A stretch of 64,000 nt of DNA from Microbacterium sp. AG1240 (GTDB taxonomy: Bacteria; Actinomycetota; Actinomycetes; Actinomycetales; Microbacteriaceae), in contig NZ_RBXJ01000002.1 in NCBI RefSeq assembly GCF_003635115.1, positions 657,414-721,413 on the forward strand, given 5' to 3'. Of this stretch, positions 1-7,927 are shown one piece after another (within the stretch, counting starts at the first letter, position 1; the number at the start of each line of letters is the position of its first letter). Both the position numbers and the translations under genes were made by a program. The notes under the pieces were generated by a model, which saw only the letters and a list, made by a program, of their open reading frames with translations, made no database searches and had not been told where the DNA came from.

Positions 1-1
1 C

Positions 2-1258
2 GGCCCGTCGCGGGCGGGGCTGGAGCGGATGCTGCCGGGCGCGGTGTTCACCGGACACCTCTCGGGGGCGCAGCTCGGTGAGGTGATGGCCGGATTCGAC
101 GTGTTCGTGCACCCCGGCGAGAGCGAGACGTTCGGGCAGACCATTCAGGAGGCGCTCGCCAGCGGCGTCCCCGTCGTCGCGACCGGCGTGGGCGGACCGC
201 TCGATCTCGTGCGCAGCAGCATCGACGGCTGGCTCTACCGACCCGGCGACCTCGACGACCTGCGCGCGCGGGTGTCCGACCTCGTCGGCGACGCCGCGAA
301 GCGCCGCGCGTTCGCCCGTGCGGCCCGGGAGAGCGTTGCGGGCCGCACGTGGGACGCCCTGGGGGCGCAGCTCGTCGGGCACTATCGCGAGGCCATCGCA
401 CTGCGACCCATGGACGACGGCCTGCCCGCCCGAGGACGCCATCGGCCGGTGATCGCCGCCCCCGCCGTCTCTCGGCCGTGGCGGCGCTACGTCGCGCTGG
501 GCGACTCGATCACGGAGGGGCTGTGCGATGGATCGCGCATGCCCGACGGCGAGTACCGCGGGTGGGCCGACCGGCTCGCGTCACTGCTCGCCGCATCGAG
601 CGACGGGGTGTTCCGCTATGCGAACCTCGCCGTCCGCAGCCGCAAGATGCGAGACCTCGTCGAGGAACAGATGCCGCACGCGATGAGGATGCGCCCCGAT
701 CTCGTCTCGATCCTCATGGGGTCGAACGACCTCGTCGGGCCGAAGGTCGACATCCCCGCGCTGGTGACGCAGCTCGAGCGGGCCGTGCGCGAGGTGCGGG
801 CGACCGGTGCCGATGTGCTCCTGGCCACGGTGTTCCTCCCGCGACGGCGTGCGGCCGTGATCTTCGCGAGACGGTTCGCGACCTTCAACTCCGAACTCCG
901 TCGGATCGCGGCCGAGACGGGCGCCATCCTGCTCGACCTGGAAGCGACGCCGGCGCTGGGTGAGCTGCCCCTGTGGTCGGACGACCGGGTGCACCTGCGC
1001 CCGGCGGGGCACCGCCTCGTCGCCTACCGGGCGGCCGACGTGCTGGGGGTGCCCGATGCCGAGGCCCTCAGCGACCTCGACGAGGCGTTCCACTCCGACG
1101 AGATGCCGATGCCCGGGTCGTGGCTGCGTCGCGACGCTCTGCCGTGGGTCTGGCGGCGGCTGCACGGGCGCACCGCCGGCGACGGACGCATCGCGAAGCA
1201 CCTGACCTACGTGGAGCTTCCCGGGCGGGGGCGCCGCAAGCGGGTGTCGAGCACCTGA
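2..1258 (+). CDS. Glycosyltransferase family 4 C-terminal part fused to SGNH/GDSL hydrolase (5' truncated by window edge)
   Basis: The reading frame is open to the first base, so the N-terminus lies outside the window; 418 residues are visible. The first ~130 residues are the C-terminal nucleotide-sugar-binding half of a GT-B, GT4-type transferase: 'FVHPGESETFGQTIQEALA' holds the E-x7-E motif and is followed by 'GVPVVATGVGGP'. After a short linker an SGNH hydrolase begins near base 485: block I 'GDSITEG', block III 'MGSNDL' and block V 'DDRVHLRPAGH' are present. The conserved glycine of block II seems replaced ('NLAVRSR'). GT4 enzymes move sugars onto lipid or glycan acceptors, and SGNH domains are esterases or acyl-transfer enzymes. 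One chain could therefore glycosylate and trim acyl groups on an envelope glycan, but that is inference. No membrane segment is visible in this part. Confidence 0.85.
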   Translation, partial: GPSRAGLERMLPGAVFTGHLSGAQLGEVMAGFDVFVHPGESETFGQTIQEALASGVPVVATGVGGPLDLVRSSIDGWLYRPGDLDDLRARVSDLVGDAAKRRAFARAARESVAGRTWDALGAQLVGHYREAIALRPMDDGLPARGRHRPVIAAPAVSRPWRRYVALGDSITEGLCDGSRMPDGEYRGWADRLASLLAASSDGVFRYANLAVRSRKMRDLVEEQMPHAMRMRPDLVSILMGSNDLVGPKVDIPALVTQLERAVREVRATGADVLLATVFLPRRRAAVIFARRFATFNSELRRIAAETGAILLDLEATPALGELPLWSDDRVHLRPAGHRLVAYRAADVLGVPDAEALSDLDEAFHSDEMPMPGSWLRRDALPWVWRRLHGRTAGDGRIAKHLTYVELPGRGRRKRVSST

Positions 1259-1268
1259 CGGGCGCGTG

Positions 1269-1400
1269 TCACGCGCCGACGGGCGGGAGCTCTTCCTCGG
1301 GCAGGTCGCCCTGCAGCGGTTCTGCGTCGTTGTCGTCGGAGACCTCGGGGAGGGTCGCCGCTTCGTCGTCGATCTCCTCGAAGGTGGGCTCGAAGACCAC
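1269..1400 (-). CDS. Possible 43-residue acidic small protein
   Basis: A GTG-started frame of 43 codons lies 8 bases beyond the DUF5302 stop on the same strand and runs to the convergent glycosyltransferase gene. It is strongly acidic, with runs such as 'FEEIDDEAA', '[10 protein letters not shown]' and 'DLPEEELPP', and has no hydrophobic stretch. No good Shine-Dalgarno is visible, so translation would depend on coupling to the DUF5302 gene. I do not recognise a family. It could be a real actinobacterial micro-protein or a chance frame in GC-rich DNA. Confidence 0.35.
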   Translation of the reverse strand: MVFEPTFEEIDDEAATLPEVSDDNDAEPLQGDLPEEELPPVGA

Positions 1401-1408
1401 GGTCGGAC

Positions 1409-1597
1409 TCAGCCGCTCTTGCGGCGGCTGAAGTCGCGGTTGCCGCTGGCCGGCCCCTTGGTGGAATGCACCGCGGAGTCTCCGTCGAGGTGGGCCTCGC
1501 CCGAACGCTGGTGGGCGTTCTTCTTCTCGAGAGCCTCGCGGAACTTGCGCTTCATGTCATCGGATGCTGCGCCTGCGGGCTTTTCCTCGGTACTCAT
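1409..1597 (-). CDS. DUF5302 family small protein
   Basis: A 62-residue basic, low-complexity protein. It matches the DUF5302 pattern known from Actinobacteria: an acidic N-terminus, the core '[14 protein letters not shown]', and a C-terminal '...RRKSG' tail. The function of the family is unknown. The core is predicted to be a short amphipathic helix and the remainder looks disordered. It is transcribed leftward, away from the transglycosylase-like gene upstream, and may share a transcript with the acidic 43-codon frame that follows. Confidence 0.8.
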   Translation of the reverse strand: MSTEEKPAGAASDDMKRKFREALEKKNAHQRSGEAHLDGDSAVHSTKGPASGNRDFSRRKSG

Positions 1598-1624
1598 GCC
1601 CCCACCCTAGGTCGGCCGGGCCGC

Positions 1625-2764
1625 TCAGTACCACCCGGTGCGCTCGGAGTGATCCCACGCCCCGCACGGCGACCCGTAGCGGGAGCCGATGTAGGACAGT
1701 CCCCAGGAGATCTGCGTCGCCGCATCCGTGCGCCAGTCGGGGCCGGCGCTGGCGAGCTTCTCGGCGGGATACGCCTGGGGGATCCCGTAGGCGCCGCTGG
1801 ACGGGTTCCGGGCCTGCACGCGCCACCCCGACTCGCGGTTCCACAGGCGCACGAGGCAGGAGAACTGGTCGTCGCCCCAGCCGCGGGCGGCCGACATCTG
1901 GCGGGCGATCGCCTGGGCCTCGGCGGGCGTGGCGATCGGCGCGCCCGCGGGGGGCGCCACGGGTGGCGGCGCGGGCGTCACGGGAGCCGGGGGAGCCGCG
2001 GGGGCCGGGGGAGACGTGACGGGTGTCTCCGGCGCGCGGGAGGGCGACGTGGGCGCCCCGGCCGCCGGCTGCGCCGCCTGTTGTGCGATGATGCGCTCCT
2101 CGCGCTGCGTCTTGGCGCGGACGACCGTCGTGCGCTGCGCCGCGGCGAGCTGCGTATACAGGGCATCGAGCTCGCTCCGCGCCGACGCGATCGCGGCGGT
2201 CTCGGCCTCGACCAGGCCCCGGGCGCGGGCCGCGGCCGCCTCCGCGTCGGTGGCGAGCCGGTCTCGTTCGGCGCGCACCACGTCGGCCTGCGAGCGCTGG
2301 GCGGCGGCCGCATTCGCCGACTCCCGGGCCGATCGCGCGAGCTGCGCCGAGAGCCGACCCGTCCTCTCCGCCGTGCTGAGTCCCGCGAGCAGGGTCTCCG
2401 GGTCGGCGGCGGTGAGGACCCGGGCGAGGAGGGGGCTGTCGGTCGTCGCGCGCGAGATGGCCACGGCCGCGGCGACCACGCGAGCGGTGTGCGCGGTCGC
2501 CTCCACCTGGGTCGCGGCGACCTGGGCGTCGAGGGCGGCGACGCGGGCGGCCGCCGTCTCGGCGGCCCCACGTGCATCCTGCGCGGCCGCTTCTGCGACG
2601 AGGGCGTTGTCCGATGCGGACGCTGCGGCCTCTTCCACGGCCGTGAGTTCGGCCTCGATCTCGGCGATGGTCACGCCGCTGGCGGGACTCGGAGCCGTCA
2701 GCAGCATCCCGATCACCAGCGCGACGACGAGCGCGCTGTGACTGGTGTGACGAACGGGACGCAT
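1625..2764 (-). CDS. Secreted coiled-coil protein with C-terminal lytic-transglycosylase-like domain
   Basis: 379 residues. Residues 1-30 form a signal peptide ('[20 protein letters not shown]'). Residues ~32-235 are an Ala/Glu-rich coiled coil like those of RipA/PcsB-type peptidoglycan hydrolases. A Pro/Ala-rich linker occupies ~240-290. The last ~90 residues are a transglycosylase-like fold: '[26 protein letters not shown]' carries the catalytic-type Glu in 'RES', and the segment ends in '[13 protein letters not shown]' with a second cysteine. The likely role is cell-wall cleavage or remodelling outside the membrane. The start is supported by a -10 hexamer exactly 6 bases upstream of the ATG (leaderless). 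The gene is divergent from pnp. Confidence 0.82.
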   Translation of the reverse strand: MRPVRHTSHSALVVALVIGMLLTAPSPASGVTIAEIEAELTAVEEAAASASDNALVAEAAAQDARGAAETAAARVAALDAQVAATQVEATAHTARVVAAAVAISRATTDSPLLARVLTAADPETLLAGLSTAERTGRLSAQLARSARESANAAAAQRSQADVVRAERDRLATDAEAAAARARGLVEAETAAIASARSELDALYTQLAAAQRTTVVRAKTQREERIIAQQAAQPAAGAPTSPSRAPETPVTSPPAPAAPPAPVTPAPPPVAPPAGAPIATPAEAQAIARQMSAARGWGDDQFSCLVRLWNRESGWRVQARNPSSGAYGIPQAYPAEKLASAGPDWRTDAATQISWGLSYIGSRYGSPCGAWDHSERTGWY

Positions 2765-2770
2765 GGGGCA

Positions 2771-2776
2771 AAGGTA
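2771..2776 (-). promoter_or_regulatory. -10 hexamer of leaderless promoter for the transglycosylase-like gene
   Basis: TACCTT read on the minus strand, followed by 6 bases and the ATG at 2764, so transcription would begin at the start codon. Confidence 0.55.
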
Positions 2777-2856
2777 AACGGTCGCGCCCTCTCGGCGCCA
2801 TCCCGAATCCTGGGGCGCGCCCCGCGACGGAGCGGCGGTGGTGAGCGGTGCGCTGG

Positions 2857-2862
2857 TAGGCT
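2857..2862 (+). promoter_or_regulatory. Candidate -10 hexamer for pnp
   Basis: TAGGCT is the commonest -10 form in this window. Starting about 7 bases later, the transcript would open with a small TTCG-capped hairpin (2869-2885) and carry a leader of about 235 nt before pnp. An alternative is TTGCTT (2871-2876) with TACATA (2893-2898), 16 bases apart. Confidence 0.4.
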
Positions 2863-2929
2863 GGGTCGGGTTGCTTCGGCAATCCGCTCAATTACATATG
2901 AGCTCATGGAGCAGGCCGGCAGGACGCTG

Positions 2930-3020
2930 GTCCCCTGTGGTGGACTCCCCGTCGCGATAGCCGGGTGGTCGTCTACTGGTGGCCAGTCGCCGGGAATCTC
3001 TTGCGGATGTTGTCCGCATG
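2930..3020 (+). ncRNA. Candidate Actino-pnp leader RNA
   Basis: This lies inside the 339-base gene-free stretch between the divergent transglycosylase-like gene and pnp. The Actino-pnp motif is a known structured RNA in the 5' UTR of actinobacterial polynucleotide phosphorylase genes. Visible structure includes hairpin ACTGG-TGG-CCAGT (2975-2987), hairpin TGCGGA-TGTTG-TCCGCA (3002-3018), and a possible CCCG/CGGG pairing around 2948-2964. The assignment rests on position and stem-loops, not on a covariance search. It may mediate autogenous control of pnp. The remainder of the gap holds the promoter and a pyrimidine-rich spacer. Confidence 0.42.
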
Positions 3021-3103
3021 CCCTTTTCTGCCTGTTCCTGCTCCTTCGATTGCCTCGCGTCGCCATTCGGGCGCGCGAGTCTAAACAAAGAAGGAGAGAC
3101 CTC

Positions 3104-5401
3104 TTGGAAGGTCCTGAAATCACCGCCGCTGAAGCCGTTCTCGACAACGGCCGTTTCGGCACCCGCACCGTTCGCTTCGAAACCGGTCGCCTCGCGCAGC
3201 AGGCGCAGGGCGCGGTCGCCGCGTACCTCGACGAGGAGACGATGCTCCTCTCGGCCACCAGCGCCGGCAAGCACCCGCGCGAAGGCTTCGACTTCTTCCC
3301 GCTGACCGTCGACGTCGAAGAGCGCTCGTACGCCGCGGGCAAGATCCCCGGCTCGTTCTTCCGTCGCGAGGGTCGCCCCTCGACCGAAGCGATCCTCGTC
3401 TGCCGTCTGATCGACCGGCCGCTGCGCCCGTCGTTCGTCTCCGGCCTCCGCAACGAGGTGCAGATCGTCGTCACCGTGCTGTCGATCGCACCGGGCGAGT
3501 TCTACGACGCGCTCGCGATCAACGCCGCATCCCTCTCGACCCAGATCTCGGGTCTGCCGTTCTCGGGTCCGATCGCCGGTGTGCGCCTCGCGCTCATCCC
3601 CGGTGCCGGTGAGACCGCCGACCAGTGGATCGCCTTCCCGACCGTGTCGCAGCTCGAGGAGGCCGTGTTCGACCTCATCGTGGCCGGCCGTGTCATCACC
3701 GACGCCAACGGCAACGAAGACGTCGCGATCATGATGGTCGAAGCCGAAGCCACCGAGGGCAGCTGGAACCTCATCAAGGGCGGGGCCGTCAAGCCCAACG
3801 AGCAGGTCGTCGCCGAGGGCCTCGAGGCCGCGAAGCCGTTCCTGAAGCAGCTCGTGGATGCCCAGAACGCCGTGGCGAACACCGCGGCCAAGGAGATCCA
3901 GTCGTTCCCCGTCTTCCCGGCCTACAGCCAGGAGACCTACGACTTCGTCGCCGGCCGCGCCTACGACAAGCTCGTCCCGATCTACCAGATCGCCGACAAG
4001 CAGGAGCGTCAGAACGCCGATGACGAGCTCAAGTCGGCCGTCAAGGCAGAGCTGCTCGCCGCCGTCGAGGCGGGCGAGCTGCCCGCCGTCGCGACGCTGG
4101 AGTTCTCGGCCGCGTACAAGTCGGTCACCAAGATCATCGTGCGCGGACGCATCCTGTCCGAGGGCGTCCGCATGGACGGCCGCGGCCTCGCCGACATCCG
4201 CCCGCTCGACGCCGAGGTGCAGGTCATCCCGCGCGTGCACGGTTCGGCCATCTTCCAGCGCGGCGAGACCCAGATCCTGGGTGTCACCACGCTGAACATG
4301 CTGAAGATGGAGCAGCAGATCGACTCGCTGTCGCCGATCACGCGCAAGCGCTACATGCACCACTACAACTTCCCGCCGTACTCGACCGGTGAGACCGGCC
4401 GTGTGGGAAGCCCCAAGCGTCGCGAGATCGGGCACGGCTTCCTCGCCGAGCGCGCGCTCGTTCCGGTTCTGCCGGCGCGCGACGAGTTCCCCTACGCCAT
4501 CCGCCAGGTGTCCGAGGCTCTCGGCTCCAACGGTTCGACGTCGATGGGCTCGGTCTGCGCCTCCACCCTGTCGCTCCTGAACGCCGGTGTGCCGCTGCGC
4601 GCGCCGGTCGCGGGCATCGCGATGGGTCTCGTCACCGACGAGGTCGACGGTCAGACCCGCTACGCCGCGCTGACCGACATCCTCGGTGCCGAAGACGCAC
4701 TCGGCGACATGGACTTCAAGGTCGCCGGTACGAGCGAGTTCATCACCGCGATCCAGCTCGACACGAAGCTCGACGGCATCCCGTCGTCGGTGCTCGCCGC
4801 CGCGCTGACCCAGGCCAAGGAAGCCCGCCTGACGATCCTCGGTGTGCTGAACGCCGCGATCGACGCCCCCGACGAGATGGCGCCCACCGCGCCCCGCGTC
4901 ATCAGCGTGCAGATCCCGGTCGACAAGATCGGTGAGCTCATCGGCCCCAAGGGCAAGACGATCAACGCCATCCAGGACGAGACCGGCGCCGACATCTCCA
5001 TCGAGGAGGACGGCACGGTCTACATCGGCGCCGTCGACGGTCCCTCGGCCGAGGCCGCCCGCGCCCAGGTCAACGCGATCGCGAACCCGACCAACCCCGA
5101 GGTCGGCGAGCAGTTCCTCGGAACCGTCGTCAAGATCGCCACGTTCGGTGCGTTCGTCTCGCTGCTCCCGGGCAAGGACGGCCTGCTCCACGTCAGCGAG
5201 GTGCGCAAGCTCGCCGGTGGCAAGCGCGTCGAGAACGTCGACGACGTGCTCTCGGTCGGCCAGAAGCTCCTCGTGCGCATCACGAAGATCGACGACCGCG
5301 GCAAGCTGTCGCTCGAGCCCGTCACCGACGACCAGGAGGCCGCCGACCAGGAAGGCTCCGCAGCCGCGAGCGAGGGCCCCGAGGCTCCCGCCGAGGGTTG
5401 A
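3104..5401 (+). CDS. pnp: Polynucleotide phosphorylase / guanosine pentaphosphate synthetase
   Basis: 765 residues. A phosphorolytic 3'-5' exoribonuclease that degrades RNA to nucleoside diphosphates, and in actinobacteria also acts in (p)ppGpp metabolism. Two RNase PH domains (about 1-215 and 320-555) flank an all-alpha linker. Then come a KH domain with '[22 protein letters not shown]' split across ~605-660 and an S1 domain (~675-745, '[11 protein letters not shown]'). The phosphate-binding '[13 protein letters not shown]' is intact. The start is TTG at 3104, chosen because an AAGGAGAG Shine-Dalgarno ends 6 bases upstream and the family N-terminus begins there; the frame stays open well upstream. 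The acidic Ala/Glu-rich tail is usual. It has its own terminator and no rpsO partner here. Confidence 0.97.
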   Translation: MEGPEITAAEAVLDNGRFGTRTVRFETGRLAQQAQGAVAAYLDEETMLLSATSAGKHPREGFDFFPLTVDVEERSYAAGKIPGSFFRREGRPSTEAILVCRLIDRPLRPSFVSGLRNEVQIVVTVLSIAPGEFYDALAINAASLSTQISGLPFSGPIAGVRLALIPGAGETADQWIAFPTVSQLEEAVFDLIVAGRVITDANGNEDVAIMMVEAEATEGSWNLIKGGAVKPNEQVVAEGLEAAKPFLKQLVDAQNAVANTAAKEIQSFPVFPAYSQETYDFVAGRAYDKLVPIYQIADKQERQNADDELKSAVKAELLAAVEAGELPAVATLEFSAAYKSVTKIIVRGRILSEGVRMDGRGLADIRPLDAEVQVIPRVHGSAIFQRGETQILGVTTLNMLKMEQQIDSLSPITRKRYMHHYNFPPYSTGETGRVGSPKRREIGHGFLAERALVPVLPARDEFPYAIRQVSEALGSNGSTSMGSVCASTLSLLNAGVPLRAPVAGIAMGLVTDEVDGQTRYAALTDILGAEDALGDMDFKVAGTSEFITAIQLDTKLDGIPSSVLAAALTQAKEARLTILGVLNAAIDAPDEMAPTAPRVISVQIPVDKIGELIGPKGKTINAIQDETGADISIEEDGTVYIGAVDGPSAEAARAQVNAIANPTNPEVGEQFLGTVVKIATFGAFVSLLPGKDGLLHVSEVRKLAGGKRVENVDDVLSVGQKLLVRITKIDDRGKLSLEPVTDDQEAADQEGSAAASEGPEAPAEG

Positions 5402-5406
5402 TCCTC

Positions 5407-5468
5407 CGTCCGGTCCCGGTGACCGGACGACCGTGAATGCCCGTTCCGCTTCGGCGGGGCGGGCATTC
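5407..5468 (+). terminator. Tandem hairpin terminator after pnp
   Basis: Two perfect hairpins follow the pnp stop: an 8-bp stem (5407-5414 with 5422-5429), then a 9-bp stem GAATGCCCG (5435-5443) with CGGGCATTC (5460-5468) whose loop contains a second CCGC-TTCG-GCGG stem. There is no long U tract, as is usual in high-G+C genomes. Confidence 0.7.
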
Positions 5469-5623
5469 GCCGTCTGAAACCGTTACCGAATGTTTATCGA
5501 GCGGGCGGGGTGGGCGGAGGCCGGGTGCGCTGTCTGCTCTAGCCTCGAAGTACGCGGGAATCCGGGACGTGTCGCGAAGTCGAGAACTCCCTCCCGCAGC
5601 GGAACCGATCAGCAGGGAGTCGC

Positions 5624-6652
5624 GTGATGTCGGGGTTGAGCGTCGGAGGTACGACGCCCTTCGGCCCGCCCGCAGTCGGGTTCCCCCATCCGTCCGCTCC
5701 CATCCCGGTGCAGGGCGCCGGCGTGGGAAGCGTCGTGCGCGCAGCCCTGGGCGACTCGGGCTTCGACGTGTTCCCCCTCTTCCTCGGGGCTGCCGAGTTC
5801 GGCTGGAACGTCGACATCGCCTCCAGTCACGCCATCCTCGACACCTACGCCGAGCTGGGCGGCAACGCGATCCACACCGCCGACAGCTACTCGGCAGGAC
5901 GCAGCGAGTACATCGTGGGGCAGTGGCTGCACTCGCGCGGAATGCGCGATGACACGGTCGTGGCCGTTCGCGTCGGGGGCCACCCCGACAACCCCGGGCT
6001 GGGTTCGGTGTCGCTCGTACGTGCGGTCGAAGCATCCCTCGCGCGCCTGATGACCGACCGGATCGACGTCCTGTACCTCGACGCGACGAGCGACCGGGGT
6101 GCGGTGCTCGAAGACACCCTCGCCACCGCCGAGTGGCTGGTCGAATCGGGCAAGGTGCGAGCGGTGGGCGCCTACGGGTACACCGCCGCCCAGCTGGTGG
6201 AGGCCCGCATCCTCTCGTCGGCCGGATACCCGCGCATCACCGTCCTCGACGCGCCGTACAACCTGCTGCGTCGTGAGGAGTTCACCGGCGACCTGCGCCT
6301 GGTGGCGGGGGCGCAGGCGATGGCCTTCACGCCGTCGCACGCCCTCGAGCACGGATTCCTCGCCGGTGGGCACCGTACACGCCCGAGCGTCGTACGATCC
6401 GTGCGTGGTGCGCAGCTCACCGCGAACCTGAACCGCCGCGGAAGCCGGGCATTGCGCGCCCTCGACGCCGTCGGCGCCGAGCTGGGCCTCCCCGACGCCG
6501 CGGTCGCCGTCGCGTGGCTGCTCGCGCAGAAGGTCGTCACCGCGCCCATCGTGAACGCGGTGGCGCCCGAGAACGTGGTCGAGCTCATCCAGGGAGTCGG
6601 CGCGCGCCTGAGTCGTTCGCACCTCGCCGATATCGCGCGCGCCGTCGAGTAA
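5624..6652 (+). CDS. Aldo/keto reductase-fold protein with degenerate catalytic tetrad
   Basis: 342 residues with the (beta/alpha)8 pattern of the aldo/keto reductase superfamily: 'LFLGAAEFGW' near the start, 'SLARLMTDRIDVLYLD', 'VESGKVRAVGAYGYT' and the C-terminal 'AVAVAWLLAQKVVTAPIV' NAD(P)-binding region. The catalytic tetrad is largely lost. The usual DTAxxY is HTADSY (His83, Tyr88), the catalytic Lys position is Arg115 ('VVAVRVGG'), and the His of the usual DLYxxH is Asp152. It may therefore be a pseudo-enzyme or have altered chemistry. The start ATG follows a weak purine run; an upstream TAGCCT suggests a leader of about 80 bases. It is a single-gene unit between terminator-like sequences. 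Confidence 0.82.
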   Translation: MMSGLSVGGTTPFGPPAVGFPHPSAPIPVQGAGVGSVVRAALGDSGFDVFPLFLGAAEFGWNVDIASSHAILDTYAELGGNAIHTADSYSAGRSEYIVGQWLHSRGMRDDTVVAVRVGGHPDNPGLGSVSLVRAVEASLARLMTDRIDVLYLDATSDRGAVLEDTLATAEWLVESGKVRAVGAYGYTAAQLVEARILSSAGYPRITVLDAPYNLLRREEFTGDLRLVAGAQAMAFTPSHALEHGFLAGGHRTRPSVVRSVRGAQLTANLNRRGSRALRALDAVGAELGLPDAAVAVAWLLAQKVVTAPIVNAVAPENVVELIQGVGARLSRSHLADIARAVE

Positions 6653-6678
6653 CCCGAGCGCTGCCGCGACCCGTGTCG

Positions 6679-6684
6679 TAGGCT
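6679..6684 (+). promoter_or_regulatory. -10 hexamer upstream of mini-ORF and phosphatase gene
   Basis: TAGGCT, 7 bases before the GTG at 6692, which starts a 12-codon frame. The real gene starts 53 bases after the -10 hexamer's first base. Confidence 0.55.
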
Positions 6685-6691
6685 GAAATGC

Positions 6692-6730
6692 GTGGCACGG
6701 AGTACGCCGCCCGACGACGAATCGAGTTGA
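6692..6730 (+). CDS. Candidate 12-residue leaderless upstream ORF
   Basis: GTG-started frame MARSTPPDDESS, ending in TGA one base before the GTG of the phosphatase gene. The leaderless spacing and the abutting stop suggest that ribosomes loading on the 5' end translate this mini-ORF and reinitiate at 6732. The peptide itself shows no recognisable function. Confidence 0.4.
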   Translation: MARSTPPDDESS

Positions 6731-6731
6731 C

Positions 6732-7334
6732 GTGACGCACTACCTCTATCTCGTGCGTCACGGCGAGCATCAAGACGCGGAGCACGGGCTCACCGACGGT
6801 CCGCTCTCGCCGCGGGGCATCCGCCAGGCCGCCCTGATCGCCGACCGACTGTCGGGGGTGCCGCTCGACGCCGTGTGGCACTCGCCGCTGGAACGGGCCG
6901 CCCAGACCGCCGCCGCGGTCGCCGAGCGCCTGCCGTCAGTCTCACCGCAGCCGTCGGCGCTGTTGTTCGACTGCGTGCCGACGGGCATGACCGAAGACAC
7001 CCCCGGGGCGTACGAGCCCTTCTTCGGCAGCGTCACCGAAGCCGAGGTAGAAGCCGGCAGCGCGCAGATGGCGGACGCGACGAGCGAATTCCTCGTGCGC
7101 AAGCCGGGCGAGGTTCACGAGCTGCTCATCACGCACAACTTCGTGATCGCGTGGTTCGTGCGCGAGGTGCTCCAGACGCCCGACTGGCGCTGGATGACGC
7201 TCAACCAGGCGCACTGCGGCCTGACGGTGCTGTCGCAGCGCAAGGGCCGTCCCTGGTCGATGCTCACCCACAACGATCTCGCGCACCTTCCGTTCGAGCT
7301 GCGCACCGGCCTTCCCGAGACGATCCCCGTCTAG
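6732..7334 (+). CDS. Histidine phosphatase (phosphoglycerate mutase-like) family protein
   Basis: 200 residues. The signature 'YLVRHGEHQDAEHG' gives the RHG motif whose histidine is phosphorylated; a second catalytic histidine sits in 'LLITHNFVIAWF'. 'LTDGPLSPRGIRQAALIADRL' and 'WHSPLERAAQTAAAVA' are standard family blocks. The substrate cannot be read from sequence: candidates are sugar phosphates or other small phospho-compounds. It is cytosolic. The GTG start at 6732 is fixed by the beta-strand leading into the RHG motif and by the mini-ORF ending one base earlier. A palindromic repeat follows the gene. Confidence 0.88.
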   Translation: MTHYLYLVRHGEHQDAEHGLTDGPLSPRGIRQAALIADRLSGVPLDAVWHSPLERAAQTAAAVAERLPSVSPQPSALLFDCVPTGMTEDTPGAYEPFFGSVTEAEVEAGSAQMADATSEFLVRKPGEVHELLITHNFVIAWFVREVLQTPDWRWMTLNQAHCGLTVLSQRKGRPWSMLTHNDLAHLPFELRTGLPETIPV

Positions 7335-7352
7335 CGCGTCCCCGCGCCGCGC

Positions 7353-7415
7353 GAGACACCACGATCGGCCGAAACACCGCGCCAGGCGGCGCGTCTCGGC
7401 CGATCCGCGTGTTTC
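7353..7415 (+). repeat. Dispersed palindromic element, copy 1
   Basis: Begins GAGACACC (7353-7360), followed by a perfect 10-bp inverted repeat GATCGGCCGA (7363-7372) / TCGGCCGATC (7396-7405) around a GC-rich loop. It shares order and much of its sequence with the element at 53419-53472. It lies between convergent genes and could double as a bidirectional terminator. Confidence 0.6.
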
Positions 7416-7426
7416 AGGGGGGGGCG

Positions 7427-7897
7427 CTACGCGCCCAGCGCCTTCGCGTACCAGCGCGTCGCGTTCGCGTTGTCGTTGTAGGGGTCGATCTGCTCGTAGC
7501 CCGACCGGGCGTAGAGCGCGCCGGCGGCGTCGAGGGTGTGGTGGGTGTCGAGAACCATCTCGGCGGCGCCGTGAGCGGCGGCTCTCGTCTCGAGGTCGGC
7601 GAGCAGCATCCGGCCCCATCCGCGGCCGCGACCGGCGTCGCAGACGTAGAGGTGCTTGACCTCGTAGCGGGGGCCGTGAGGGCCGTCGGCGAGACGGCGG
7701 ATTCCGCCGCATCCGACCGGCTCGTCGTCGTCGTACAGCACGACGAAGACGCCGGCGGGCTCGGTGAACGTGGCGGCCTCCGGGAAGACGGTGCGGTACG
7801 TGCCACCCGGGAAGATGGATGCTCGGAGGGCGAAGTACTCCTCGAGCAGACCGTGCGCGTCGGAGTGATCGACCGGCACGGGGCGGATCTCGGTCAT
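7427..7897 (-). CDS. GNAT family N-acetyltransferase
   Basis: 156 residues with a complete GNAT core. Motif A is 'VKHLYVCDAGRGRGWGRMLLADLE', whose R-G-x-G-x-G loop binds the pyrophosphate of acetyl-CoA. It is followed by 'EMVLDTHHTLDAAGALYARSGYEQI', the usual strand-helix-strand end. The small-molecule or protein acceptor is unknown. The ATG is 30 bases from the ATG of the divergent dapB, and both starts have leaderless -10 hexamers. Confidence 0.85.
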   Translation of the reverse strand: MTEIRPVPVDHSDAHGLLEEYFALRASIFPGGTYRTVFPEAATFTEPAGVFVVLYDDDEPVGCGGIRRLADGPHGPRYEVKHLYVCDAGRGRGWGRMLLADLETRAAAHGAAEMVLDTHHTLDAAGALYARSGYEQIDPYNDNANATRWYAKALGA

Positions 7898-7903
7898 GGG
7901 TCG

Positions 7904-7909
7904 AGGGTA
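7904..7909 (-). promoter_or_regulatory. -10 hexamer of leaderless promoter for the GNAT gene
   Basis: TACCCT on the minus strand, 6 bases before the ATG at 7897. Confidence 0.55.
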
Positions 7910-7915
7910 GCGCCG

Positions 7916-7921
7916 TAGGCT
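7916..7921 (+). promoter_or_regulatory. -10 hexamer of leaderless promoter for dapB
   Basis: TAGGCT, 6 bases before the ATG at 7928; only 6 bases separate it from the divergent -10 at 7904-7909. Confidence 0.6.
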
Positions 7922-7927
7922 GGGGGC

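Noticed and set aside
2888..5191. 767-codon open frame antisense to pnp
   Set aside because: It mirrors the pnp codon pattern, is Asp/Arg/Gly-repetitive, matches no family, and pnp is certain. Long antisense frames are expected at this G+C.
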